Shown here in pieces: positions 1-6,392 of a stretch of 12,393 nucleotides of DNA. The notes below the pieces were generated by a model, which saw only the letters and a list, made by a program, of their open reading frames with translations, did no database searches and was not told where the DNA came from. Source of the stretch: Acidobacteriota bacterium (GTDB lineage: Bacteria; Acidobacteriota; Terriglobia; Terriglobales; Acidobacteriaceae). The translations under genes were made by a program, and so were the position numbers. Location: NCBI GenBank assembly GCA_023441255.1, contig JAEZPW010000350.1, forward strand, positions 1-12,393, read 5' to 3'. Position 1 is the first letter of the stretch. Each line of letters begins with the position of its first letter.

Positions 1-79
1 CGCCACACTAATTTTTGTAACTCTAAAAACCCACGACCCGCGACAACGTCGCCATTGCCGGCCGCGGCCTGCTTAGCTA

Positions 80-143
80 GCACCAGCCGGGACTCGCACC
101 AACCAGAACTGGCATCAACCACGACTAGCATCAACCACGAGCC
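80..143. repeat. Four imperfect 16-bp tandem repeats
   Basis: Four consecutive 16-bp units start at 80, 96, 112 and 128. All begin GCAYCA, with approximate consensus GCAYCAACCACGACTN. Units 3 and 4 share their first 13 bases exactly, and units 1 and 2 are more diverged. The array lies in the non-coding DNA downstream of xerC (minus strand). No function can be assigned; it may be a small minisatellite. The period was established by direct alignment of the units. Confidence 0.75.
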
Positions 144-144
144 A

Positions 145-198
145 GTCATCCTGAGCGAAGCGAAGGACCTATGCATTTCGCCTGAGCCAGCAAAATGC
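145..198. repeat. Dispersed repeat with CATCCTGAGCGAAGCGAAGG core
   Basis: The core GTCATCCTGAGCGAAGCGAAGG followed by ACCTATGCATTT occupies 145-178. I recall this word as a very common dispersed intergenic repeat in acidobacterial and some other bacterial genomes. That is memory, not a search. An inverted partner of its end follows: GCATTT at 173-178 pairs with AAATGC at 193-198, giving a stem-loop with a 14-nt loop. It sits between the xerC stop and the 16-bp tandem array, the usual intergenic setting for such elements. Confidence 0.6.
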
Positions 199-268
199 GT
201 TCTACGCCTCCGCTGCGCTCCAACTAAAGGGGAAAACTCGCAAGCTCTGAGCGAACAGCCCACGTGTC

Positions 269-1249
269 CTATTTCGCCCTTGGATGCGTCTTGTCGTACA
301 CATCCAACACGTGCTTCATCGTCAACTGCGTATACCGCTGCGTCGTCGATAGCCGTTCGTGTCCCAGCAACTCTTGTATGGCCCTCAAATCCGCGCCTTC
401 CTCCAGCATGTGCGCGCCGAACGCGTGCCTTAGAGTGTGCGGATGCACGTCCGGCGAGAGCCCCCGAGCCACTGCGATCTGCTTTACGATGCGTCCCACG
501 CTGCGCGTCGTCAACCGCCCTCCGCGCATGTTCACCAGAAGCGCGCGCGACGTTTTTCGCCGCGCCGCCAACAACTTCTGTCTCTCGGGAAGATATGCTG
601 CCAGCGCAGCTTTCACCGCATCGCCGAACGGCACATAGCGCTGTTTCTTGCCCTTGCCGCGGATCAGGATGATCTCGTTCGTCAGTCGAATGTCGTCGAG
701 GTTGATGCCGATTAGCTCCGAATTTCGTATGCCGCACCCATAAAGCAGTTCAAACATCAGCCGCTCTCGTTCAGGAAACGAGGCGGCATCCTCCGGCATT
801 GGCCCTTCAAATACCGTGTTCATCTCCTCGATCGTTGGCACGCGCGGCAGCTTCTTCGGCAGCTTCGGTGTCGACACCAGCGCCGCCGGATTCTGTTGCA
901 CCACGCCCTCACGCGCCAGCCATTTGAAAAGTGACCGCAGCGCCGCCAGGTTCCGCGCCACCGACGTCTTGCTCAGCCCTTTCTCGTAAAGGCTGGAAAG
1001 AAAGCCTCGGATTCGCACGTGATCGATCGCGCTCCAGTCGCGCTCGCCGTCAACATACGCAACAAAATTCCGCAGGTCTTTCGTGTACGCCAACACCGTG
1101 TTCGCCGACGCGTTCCGTTCCGTCAGCGACCGCAGGAAATCTGCAACGCCTTTCTCCACCGGAGTTCCGGCCTGCGGCGCTCTTTCAGCAGCCTCTTCCT
1201 TTGCGCCTTCGCGTTCCTGCTCTCGCGCGAGCTTTCGAAAGTCGAACAT
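269..1249 (-). CDS. xerC: Tyrosine recombinase XerC
   Basis: Site-specific tyrosine recombinase that would act with XerD at the dif site to resolve chromosome dimers at division. The 326-residue protein has an N-terminal core-binding SAM-like domain at about residues 32-118 and a C-terminal catalytic domain at about 140-320. The full catalytic set is visible: Arg175 (GCGIRNSE), Lys199 (RGKGKK), His271 and Arg274 (HPHTLRH), His297 (LLGHERLSTTQ) and the nucleophile Tyr306 (QRYT). The HPHTLRH and DLRAIQELLGH words and the THPRAK tail resemble XerC rather than XerD. A charged N-terminal extension of about 30 residues precedes the first domain. The start is ATG at 1249, preceded by AGGAAC. It lies 8 nt after the xerD stop, so the two form an operon. 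No dif site was recognised in the window. The assignment to the Xer family is firm; the C/D label rests on motif similarity. Confidence 0.93.
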   Translation of the reverse strand: MFDFRKLAREQEREGAKEEAAERAPQAGTPVEKGVADFLRSLTERNASANTVLAYTKDLRNFVAYVDGERDWSAIDHVRIRGFLSSLYEKGLSKTSVARNLAALRSLFKWLAREGVVQQNPAALVSTPKLPKKLPRVPTIEEMNTVFEGPMPEDAASFPERERLMFELLYGCGIRNSELIGINLDDIRLTNEIILIRGKGKKQRYVPFGDAVKAALAAYLPERQKLLAARRKTSRALLVNMRGGRLTTRSVGRIVKQIAVARGLSPDVHPHTLRHAFGAHMLEEGADLRAIQELLGHERLSTTQRYTQLTMKHVLDVYDKTHPRAK

Positions 1250-1257
1250 AAATGTTC
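1244..1257 (-). promoter_or_regulatory. Hairpin covering xerC ribosome-binding site and start codon
   Basis: The sequence GAACAT-AA-ATGTTC is a 6-bp-arm inverted repeat. Read on the minus strand the mRNA is UAGGAACAUUUAUGUUCG, where UAG is the xerD stop, AGGAA is the xerC Shine-Dalgarno and AUG is its start. The stem GAACA/UGUUC with a UUUA loop would bury both the ribosome-binding site and the start codon. A ribosome finishing xerD would open it, which is the classic arrangement for translational coupling. The symmetry and overlap are seen directly; the coupling is inferred. Confidence 0.5.
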
Positions 1258-2418
1258 CTATTCCTTGTGCCTGCGTTTCTTTTGTGACTCTTGTCCGCGG
1301 TCGTCATCACTCGCCTTCGCGTGCCCCATCCTGCGCGCAGCGTCCGGTGGGGATTTCCTGTCCTTCTCCTCCACCGCGTTCTCCGCGTTCACCTTCTGCG
1401 ACCTCGGGTGAAACTTCGCGTACACGTTCTTCAACCGGTCCAGCGCCAGGTGCGTATAGACCTGCGTTGTCGAGATATCGGCATGACCCAGGATCGTCTG
1501 CACCGTACGTAGGTCGGCGCCGTGTTCCACCATGTGTGTCGCCGCGCTGTGCCGCAGCATGTGAGGACTGGCATGCCGCGCCGTGATCTCTGAGGCTGCG
1601 CTCACCATCTGCCACACGCGCTGTCGTGTCAGGCGACGCCCCCGCCGCCCGAGAAACAGCAGGGAAGAGGTCTTTCCGGCCAGCAGGGCGGGGCGGGCAT
1701 TCGCAATGTAGTTCCGCAAGACCTGCTGCGCCGGAGCACCTAGCGGCACGATCCGCTCCTTGTCTCCCTTGCCACGCACCAGCACATACCCAAGATCGAG
1801 CTTCAAGTCTTCCAGTCGAACGTTCACCACTTCCGACACGCGCAGCGCTCCGGCATAAAAAATCTCGAGCATGGCACGGTCCCTCAGCGCCAGCGCCTCG
1901 CTCTGCCCGCTCCCTGCTTTCGGCCGCGATTCCTTCAGCGACGCCGCCAGTGATGCCGCCAGCGACGGACTAGCACCGTGGGTGCCGCACCCTTCCCCTT
2001 TAGGGGAGGGTGCGTCTCCACGAGCATCCACCCCCTCCGGGTTCAGCATCATCTCCACTTCATCCCGCGCCAGCGACTTCGGCAGCACTCGCCACTGTTT
2101 CGGCGAATCGATATTCAGCGTCGGATCATGCTCGATGTGATGGTCCAGCAGAAGGTATTTGTAGAGGTGCCGCAGCGCCGAGAGCTTCCGCGCCACCGAC
2201 CGGCCATCCAGGTCGCGGCGGCGAAAAAGCTGGTCCATGAAATCCCGCACGTCCTGCCGGCCGGCATCGATCAGCGTTCGCCCGCGCTTTTCCAGAAACT
2301 CGGCGAACTGCCCGATGTCGCGTGTATAGGCTCCAACCGTCAGGCGAGCCAGCCCCTTTTCGATCTTCAGGTAATCAAGAAAGCTGATCAGAACGCGCTC
2401 GTTGGATAGGCCCGACAT
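1258..2418 (-). CDS. xerD: Tyrosine recombinase XerD with in-frame insert
   Basis: Partner of XerC in dif recombination and chromosome dimer resolution. The 386-residue protein is longer than the usual roughly 300. The N-terminal domain (about 8-105, FLDYLKIEKGLARLTVGAY) and catalytic domain (about 175-338) are XerD-like. Catalytic residues are Arg193 (ALRVSE), Lys217 (RGKGDKER), His286 and Arg289 (SPHMLRH), His312 (GHADISTTQ) and Tyr321 (QVYTHL). The extra length comes from an insert at about residues 128-172, in the linker between the two domains, encoded by palindromic and 12-bp repeat DNA, and from a charged tail after residue 340. All catalytic residues are intact and the frame is preserved, so the protein is probably functional. 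The start is ATG at 2418; an in-frame TAA lies 24 nt upstream and no strong Shine-Dalgarno is visible. The stop TAG forms part of the xerC ribosome-binding site. Confidence 0.92.
   Translation of the reverse strand: MSGLSNERVLISFLDYLKIEKGLARLTVGAYTRDIGQFAEFLEKRGRTLIDAGRQDVRDFMDQLFRRRDLDGRSVARKLSALRHLYKYLLLDHHIEHDPTLNIDSPKQWRVLPKSLARDEVEMMLNPEGVDARGDAPSPKGEGCGTHGASPSLAASLAASLKESRPKAGSGQSEALALRDRAMLEIFYAGALRVSEVVNVRLEDLKLDLGYVLVRGKGDKERIVPLGAPAQQVLRNYIANARPALLAGKTSSLLFLGRRGRRLTRQRVWQMVSAASEITARHASPHMLRHSAATHMVEHGADLRTVQTILGHADISTTQVYTHLALDRLKNVYAKFHPRSQKVNAENAVEEKDRKSPPDAARRMGHAKASDDDRGQESQKKRRHKE
1936..1965. repeat. 12-bp tandem repeat inside xerD
   Basis: Two and a half copies of a 12-bp unit (CAGCGACGCCGC, CAGTGATGCCGC, then CAGCGA) encode SLAASLAASL at about residues 152-161 of XerD. 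The period is a multiple of three, so the reading frame is kept. The repeat lies inside the extra segment between the two XerD domains and probably helped lengthen it by slippage. Confidence 0.7.
1987..2013. repeat. Palindromic element in frame inside xerD
   Basis: Left arm GCACCCTTCCCC (1987-1998) and right arm GGGGAGGGTGC (2003-2013) pair over 11 bp with a TTTA loop and one bulged T at 1994. The flank GTGGGTGCC just left of it repeats the arm word. I recall GTGGGTGCCGCACCC-type palindromes as intergenic dispersed repeats in acidobacteria, from memory only. Here it encodes APSPKGEGC (residues 136-144 of XerD) without breaking the frame, in the hinge between the N-terminal and catalytic domains. 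Confidence 0.7.
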
Positions 2419-2522
2419 ATGAAACGAGTATGCGCGTTATCGGACGTTCAGCCAATGGCGGATGAGGTACTGCTGCGGGAATCTTCGGCGCAGCGATCGA
2501 AATATCCCTGGCCAGATCAATT

Positions 2523-2554
2523 AAAAAAGGGCTGGCCCTTCGGCCAGCCCTTTT
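2523..2554 (-). terminator. Intrinsic terminator of the TonB-dependent receptor gene
   Basis: A perfect 13-bp stem is formed by AAAAGGGCTGGCC (2525-2537) and GGCCAGCCCTTTT (2542-2554) around a 4-nt loop. On the minus strand the hairpin is followed by a run of six T, and it starts 25 nt after the receptor stop codon. On the plus strand a run of four T would also permit termination, but there is no evident plus-strand gene to terminate. It separates the receptor from the xer operon, so xerD needs its own promoter in 2419-2524; no convincing -35/-10 pair was seen there. Confidence 0.92.
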
Positions 2555-2562
2555 GGTTCACA

Positions 2563-2578
2563 TCAGACAGGTGTCTGA
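2563..2578. repeat. Short palindrome next to the receptor stop codon
   Basis: TCAGACA-GG-TGTCTGA: 7-bp arms around a 2-nt centre, immediately after the stop TAG of the receptor gene on the minus strand. It has no T-run and is too close to the stop to be a typical terminator; the proper terminator follows further on. Its role is unknown. Confidence 0.5.
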
Positions 2579-5500
2579 CTAGAAGCTGAAACGGAAACCG
2601 AACTCACCCACGAACGCCCGCGGAATCGACGATCCGCTCGTCGGGTTGATATAGCCCGACGGCGTACCGATGGCACCGGACGTCGCAGTGTAGACCAGGT
2701 TGTTTCCGTAGTTGGTCCTGTTGGTCAGATTGAAAGCCTGGAACATGAGCGCCAAGTTGCGGCGTTCACCAAGCTTGATGTTCTTGGTTACGCGCAGGTC
2801 AGTCTGGAAGAAGGAGTTGCCACGCTGCGTGTTATAGCCGACCTGGTGGCAGTCGCCGGCTGCCAGGCAGGCGCGCGCAGCGGCAGCGTCGGCCTTCGTC
2901 GGGAAAGCGTAGAAGTCGTTCGGTGCGTCGTTGCGCACGATCAGCGGACGTGAGTAACCGCTCCCGACGCCCAAAACGTCGTAGCCCTGGTTCAGGTCGT
3001 ACGGACGTCCGGTGCCGAACTGGACGATCGGCGCGATTTGGAATCCCCAGGGCATATCAACGATGCCGCTCAGCGTGATGTGATGGCGTTCGTCGTTGCC
3101 GGTAGGACCAAAGTCGCGAGGATCCCAGATATTACGCGGATCGTGTGGATAGTTGCGGAACCCGGAGCTGTCTGCCGCCCCCGGAGGTCCACCCGACTCT
3201 ACCCCCCATCCCATTGCGCGAGACAGCGTGTAGTTTGCGATCAGGCTGAAGTGGTTGGCCATGCGGCGACGCAAGCTGAAGTTCAGGCCGTCGTAGCGCG
3301 TGCGGTTGATTGACTGCTCATCCATCACGCGACCGAGCACCGGGACGCCCGCTGCCGCGAAAGCTGCCGAGAGTGGACGCTCGCCCGTTGCCGGGTCAAT
3401 GGGGTTGATGTTGATGGTCTTGTTCTCGTGCAAACCCAGCACGTGGATGTACTCGGTCTCAAACACGGTTGAAGAGTTCAACGCCCATTGATAGCCGACG
3501 TTGAACTGCTCGGAAACGGGGTTGCGGTAGTTCGGGTCCATCAAACGGCCGGTGCTGCCGTCGGCCAGCACGGTTGACGGAGGCGGAATGGTCGGCAGGG
3601 GACTCACGCCGTACTGCCATTGTCCGAGCGTGAGACCCGTTCCCGGCACGACCTCGCCGGGGCTCGAGATCGAGAACACACCCTGGTAGATCGTTGGGTT
3701 CGACTGCTGGATCATGAACAGCGGAATGTTCTGGAACACGTTGCCGTAGTAAAGGCCGTAGCCGCCACGCACAATGTGTTTTCCGGCGCCCGTGATGTCA
3801 TACGCGAAGCCTACGCGAGGACTGAAGTCCTTGTTGTCGTCGTGCGGGAGGCGTGCATAGGGACTGCCGATTGCCTTAAGAGCAAGGAACGTTCTGCTGT
3901 TCTCGATGGCGGTGGCGCCGACCAGGTTGATGTCCTTGTCCCAGCGCAATCCCAGGTTCAAGGTCAAGCGCTTGGTCACCTTCCAATCATCCTGTGCATA
4001 GAAGCCGATCTGCTTGGTGCCGCCGGGCATATCGAACTTCGGATCGCCACTGCTGGCGGACATGCTGCTCACAGCTCCAGGGGTGGCGAAGCCGAGTGGA
4101 TAGGCCGCGGCACCGCAACCCGCCGTGGTGGCATTCGGTGCGACACCCAGAATGCAACTCGGGTCGGCGGCGAAGTCGATCTCAAGAGTCGAGTTCGACG
4201 CGAAGTACCCGCCGAGTCTTGGATTCCAGATGATGTCGGCGCCGAATTTCAGGGTATGGTTGCCGGCCGTCTTGGTGAGGTCATCGCGCCACTGCCATTT
4301 GCGCTGATAGGACTGTTGCGGCACGTTCACGTTCGTACCGAACCACGCACCGCTCGTGAAAGTGACATACGGCGCGCGCACATCGCTGTTGATCAGGTTG
4401 TTCCAGTACTGGAAACCGAAAGTGAACTGGTTCACCAGCGTGTTGGAAAGAACCGAACTGAGGGTGAAGTTCGCAACTTGCAGGTGGTTCGTCGTGAAGT
4501 TACCGCCGGTAAGGTCGCCCAACTGGTCGGACTGGTCGTTCAATCCGTTGTTCGCTTGCGAGCTGTAGCTCACGTACGCCGAATTGTGATCTGAGAATTT
4601 GTAGTCGAGACGGCCGTTGTAGCGTGTTTCGAAGAACGGCGTCGGTATGATCGCCGAGGGCTGCGCGCCCAAACTAGTCACCAGGCTCAATTCGTTGAAG
4701 GCGTCGCTATTCTCTGGAATGCTGGTGTGTTCGCGCTGTCGCTCGAGAGCGAAGAAGGCGAACAGCTTGTCTTTCACGATCGGACCGCCGATCGAGCCGC
4801 CGAAGAACTGACGGCTGTAGGGCGGCTTCGTCCCCGTCTGTTGTGCGATGGCATCCGTTGCGTTCAGCGCCTGGTCACGAAAATATCCGAACAACGATCC
4901 GTGATAATCGTTCGTGCCGGACTTGGTGATCAGATTGATCGCGGCGCCTTCCGAGCGCCCGTTCGCGGCGGAGAAACGCTGCGTGCTGATCACGTATTCC
5001 TGCACGCCCTCCAGCGGAAGCTGCATCACCGGTCCGCCGACCGTGTTGTCCTTGTTATCGATCCCGTTCACGGTTACGTTGACGTTACGCCCGGTCTCGC
5101 CATTGACCGAAAGTATGGCGTAGCGGCTCTTCGTCGGATCGTATGAGTTCGCCTGCTTTACGCCAGGCGCAAGATACGCCAAGTTGGCCACATCGCGCCC
5201 GAGCAGAGGAAGCTGTTCCACTTCCGAGGGGGTGATGTTCTGGCTGACGCTCGTCTTGGTCTGATCGAGGAGTGGGGCTTCTGCTGTTACTTCGACCACT
5301 TCCTGCGCGCCGCCCGGGTTCAAGGCGGCGTTAACGGTCGCGGTGCGCCCGACCAGAACTTCGAGCTTCTGCACCGTCGTGGCGAAGCCTACTTTCGATA
5401 TCTTCACCGTGTACGTGCCGGCCGGGAGAAGATCGAAGCGGTAGTCGCCGGATGTGTTCGTATTCATGGTGCGAACCGCGCCGGTCGCAACGTTGGTTGC

Positions 5501-5647
5501 GGTGACCTCGGCTCCGACTACGACCGCCTGGGATTTATCGGTTACTGTACCCGCGATCGCACTGCTGGCGGTAGCCTGAGCGAACAGGTTGCCGGTGCTG
5601 AACGCAATAACAAGTGCCGACAGCAACAGCATGAGGCACTTCTTCAT
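2579..5647 (-). CDS. Oar-like TonB-dependent outer-membrane receptor with carboxypeptidase-regulatory-like domain
   Basis: A 1,022-residue outer-membrane beta-barrel protein, probably for TonB-energised uptake of a large or scarce ligand; the substrate cannot be read from sequence. Residues 1-23 are a Sec signal peptide (positive MKK, hydrophobic LMLLLSALVIAF, cleavage after LFA). Residues about 28-118 form a carboxypeptidase-D regulatory-like beta-sandwich (GTVTDKSQAVVVGAEVT, YRFDLLPAGTYTVKISKVGF). The plug spans about 130-250 and ends in INLITKSGTNDYHGSLFGYF. The rest is barrel, ending FVGEFGFRFSF with the terminal Phe expected of a BAM-recognised beta-signal. Domain order and length match the Oar-like receptors that are greatly expanded in Acidobacteriota. 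The start is ATG at 5647 with a strong AGGAGG seven nt upstream. It is monocistronic, with its own long leader and terminator. Some members of the family bind carbohydrates or proteins; calling it a sugar transporter would be a guess. Confidence 0.93.
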   Translation of the reverse strand: MKKCLMLLLSALVIAFSTGNLFAQATASSAIAGTVTDKSQAVVVGAEVTATNVATGAVRTMNTNTSGDYRFDLLPAGTYTVKISKVGFATTVQKLEVLVGRTATVNAALNPGGAQEVVEVTAEAPLLDQTKTSVSQNITPSEVEQLPLLGRDVANLAYLAPGVKQANSYDPTKSRYAILSVNGETGRNVNVTVNGIDNKDNTVGGPVMQLPLEGVQEYVISTQRFSAANGRSEGAAINLITKSGTNDYHGSLFGYFRDQALNATDAIAQQTGTKPPYSRQFFGGSIGGPIVKDKLFAFFALERQREHTSIPENSDAFNELSLVTSLGAQPSAIIPTPFFETRYNGRLDYKFSDHNSAYVSYSSQANNGLNDQSDQLGDLTGGNFTTNHLQVANFTLSSVLSNTLVNQFTFGFQYWNNLINSDVRAPYVTFTSGAWFGTNVNVPQQSYQRKWQWRDDLTKTAGNHTLKFGADIIWNPRLGGYFASNSTLEIDFAADPSCILGVAPNATTAGCGAAAYPLGFATPGAVSSMSASSGDPKFDMPGGTKQIGFYAQDDWKVTKRLTLNLGLRWDKDINLVGATAIENSRTFLALKAIGSPYARLPHDDNKDFSPRVGFAYDITGAGKHIVRGGYGLYYGNVFQNIPLFMIQQSNPTIYQGVFSISSPGEVVPGTGLTLGQWQYGVSPLPTIPPPSTVLADGSTGRLMDPNYRNPVSEQFNVGYQWALNSSTVFETEYIHVLGLHENKTININPIDPATGERPLSAAFAAAGVPVLGRVMDEQSINRTRYDGLNFSLRRRMANHFSLIANYTLSRAMGWGVESGGPPGAADSSGFRNYPHDPRNIWDPRDFGPTGNDERHHITLSGIVDMPWGFQIAPIVQFGTGRPYDLNQGYDVLGVGSGYSRPLIVRNDAPNDFYAFPTKADAAAARACLAAGDCHQVGYNTQRGNSFFQTDLRVTKNIKLGERRNLALMFQAFNLTNRTNYGNNLVYTATSGAIGTPSGYINPTSGSSIPRAFVGEFGFRFSF

Positions 5648-5756
5648 TAGCCATCCTCCTGATCAGCGATTTAGCTGATGAGTCTGAAAAGAAAGACACC
5701 AAACCGCGCCTTAAGCAAAAGAAGAGTGCTAAGGTCGGTGACAAAGCGCGCGGCCC

Positions 5757-5827
5757 GCCCCACAGCGAGGCCAGTTGGGGTCTTGCTGAGCAATTCCCAA
5801 ACCACACGCCCGAATGGGCGTAAGTGG
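5757..5827 (-). ncRNA. Candidate structured leader of the receptor mRNA
   Basis: Three stem-loops follow one another within 71 nt on the minus strand, 110-180 nt before the receptor start. The first is CCAC-UU-ACGCCC/AUUC/GGGCGU-GUGG (5827-5802), 10 bp with a 2-nt bulge. The second is UUGGG-AA-UUGC/UCA/GCAA-GAC-CCCAA (5800-5775). The third is GCCUC/GCUGU/GGGGC (5771-5757), including one G-U pair. A further small repeat, ATCAGC-N6-GCTGAT (5662-5679), lies just ahead of the Shine-Dalgarno. The pairing is seen in the sequence. That it is a conserved cis-regulatory RNA is inference, and it matches no riboswitch class that I can recognise. Confidence 0.35.
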
Positions 5828-6137
5828 CTGAAACAAGGGCAGGAGCTCGGGATGGGCAGCCGGAGCCGTTCCACAAAACGTAGCCGACGGCGTCGGATGA
5901 CTTCAGAAAATCATAGATTCATCCCCGCTCAGCCCATCCAATGCGGTACCCGTCCCATGCCGGGTGAATCCTGTTCTGAATTCGTAAATTTTCGGCCTTG
6001 GATGTTGGCCGCCAGACGATCCCTGCTACATTCATCGCGTGCGACGAACCGTCGCGATTCCCGTGCAGCTCTTTGATAACGCCATTTTCGGACGCGTGAG
6101 GCTCACGCACAGGTATGGGCAGCGGCCAAACCCTTTG

Positions 6138-6190
6138 TTTGCAAGATCTTAGTATTTAAGTCCTTTAAATACTGGGATTTACAAGACTTA
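6138..6190. promoter_or_regulatory. AT-rich island with direct and inverted repeats
   Basis: TTTGCAAGATCTTA (6138-6151) and TTTACAAGACTTA (6178-6190) are near-identical direct repeats whose starts are 40 bp apart, close to four helical turns. Between them lies a 9-bp inverted repeat AGTATTTAA/TTAAATACT (6151-6159 and 6165-6173) with a 5-nt spacer. The stretch is strikingly AT-rich within GC-rich DNA, about 490-540 bp upstream of the receptor start. It could be an operator or promoter region; nothing identifies the regulator. Confidence 0.35.
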
Positions 6191-6245
6191 AGGGCATCTG
6201 TTGTCAGATCTAACCCCTGTCCAATCAAGAAGTTAGGAGAAATTA

Positions 6246-6271
6246 GGGCGGGGGGAAGGGGGTCTCGGGGG
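6246..6271 (+). other. G-quadruplex-forming motif
   Basis: Four G-runs of 3, 6, 5 and 5 bases are separated by loops of 1, 2 and 4 nt, meeting the usual G3+N1-7 rule. The G-rich strand is plus, so the minus-strand transcripts of the flanking genes would carry the C-rich version. It lies between the pyrG terminator and the AT-rich island. Whether it folds in the cell is unknown. Confidence 0.6.
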
Positions 6272-6279
6272 TGTTATAG

Positions 6280-6323
6280 ACCGGGCACATCCCTGACAGA
6301 ATGAACCGGGCACATCCCTGACA
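6280..6323. repeat. Two copies of a 19-bp repeat, 25-bp period
   Basis: ACCGGGCACATCCCTGACA occurs exactly twice, at 6280-6298 and 6305-6323, separated by 6 nt. On the minus strand it reads TGTCAGGGATGTGCCCGGT. Terminal ends beginning TGTCAGG-ATGTG and repeated near the tip are, as I recall, typical of some IS481-type insertion sequences, so this may be a relic end. No transposase or matching opposite end is present in the window. Confidence 0.7.
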
Positions 6324-6345
6324 CTCAAGGACTGGGAACTCGCTG

Positions 6346-6380
6346 AAAAAGACGAACCGGCGAGTCACATGACCCGCCGG
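6346..6380 (-). terminator. Probable intrinsic terminator of pyrG
   Basis: On the minus strand CCGGCGGGTCA (6380-6370) pairs with TGACTCGCCGG (6367-6357) around a TG centre, giving 11 pairs including one G-U and an effective 4-nt loop. The stem is followed by TTCGTCTTTTT. It lies about 50 nt after the pyrG stop codon. The interrupted T-run makes it weaker than the receptor terminator. Confidence 0.7.
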
Positions 6381-6392
6381 ATCGGAAGACGA

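Noticed and set aside
1903..2037. XerD insert as an intein or small selfish gene
   Set aside because: It is only about 45 residues of low complexity, with none of the splicing motifs or terminal Cys/Asn residues an intein needs.
269..2418. Two tandem tyrosine recombinases as a phage or integrative element
   Set aside because: Catalytic-region words match XerC and XerD individually, the two form an operon, and no attachment site, excisionase or cargo is near. Housekeeping dimer resolution is the simpler reading.
3620..4594. Long plus-strand open frame (324 codons) antisense to the receptor gene
   Set aside because: It lies wholly within the receptor gene in GC-rich DNA where antisense frames stay open by codon bias. 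The product has no recognisable motif and no ribosome-binding site stood out.
5750..5900. Cobalamin riboswitch ahead of the receptor, suggested by GCCACT-like and GGGAA words
   Set aside because: The words are in the wrong order and spacing, and the core GGUGxAA/CCCGC-type B12-box elements are absent.
5535..6110. Short open frames on both strands upstream of the receptor gene
   Set aside because: They overlap one another, have Arg/Ser-rich or unrecognisable products and lack ribosome-binding sites. The region is better explained as leader and regulatory DNA.
5900..6130. Possible tRNA or other stable RNA gene in the large intergenic region
   Set aside because: No GTTCRANYC T-loop with a matching acceptor stem was found; only isolated 5-6-bp hairpins are present.
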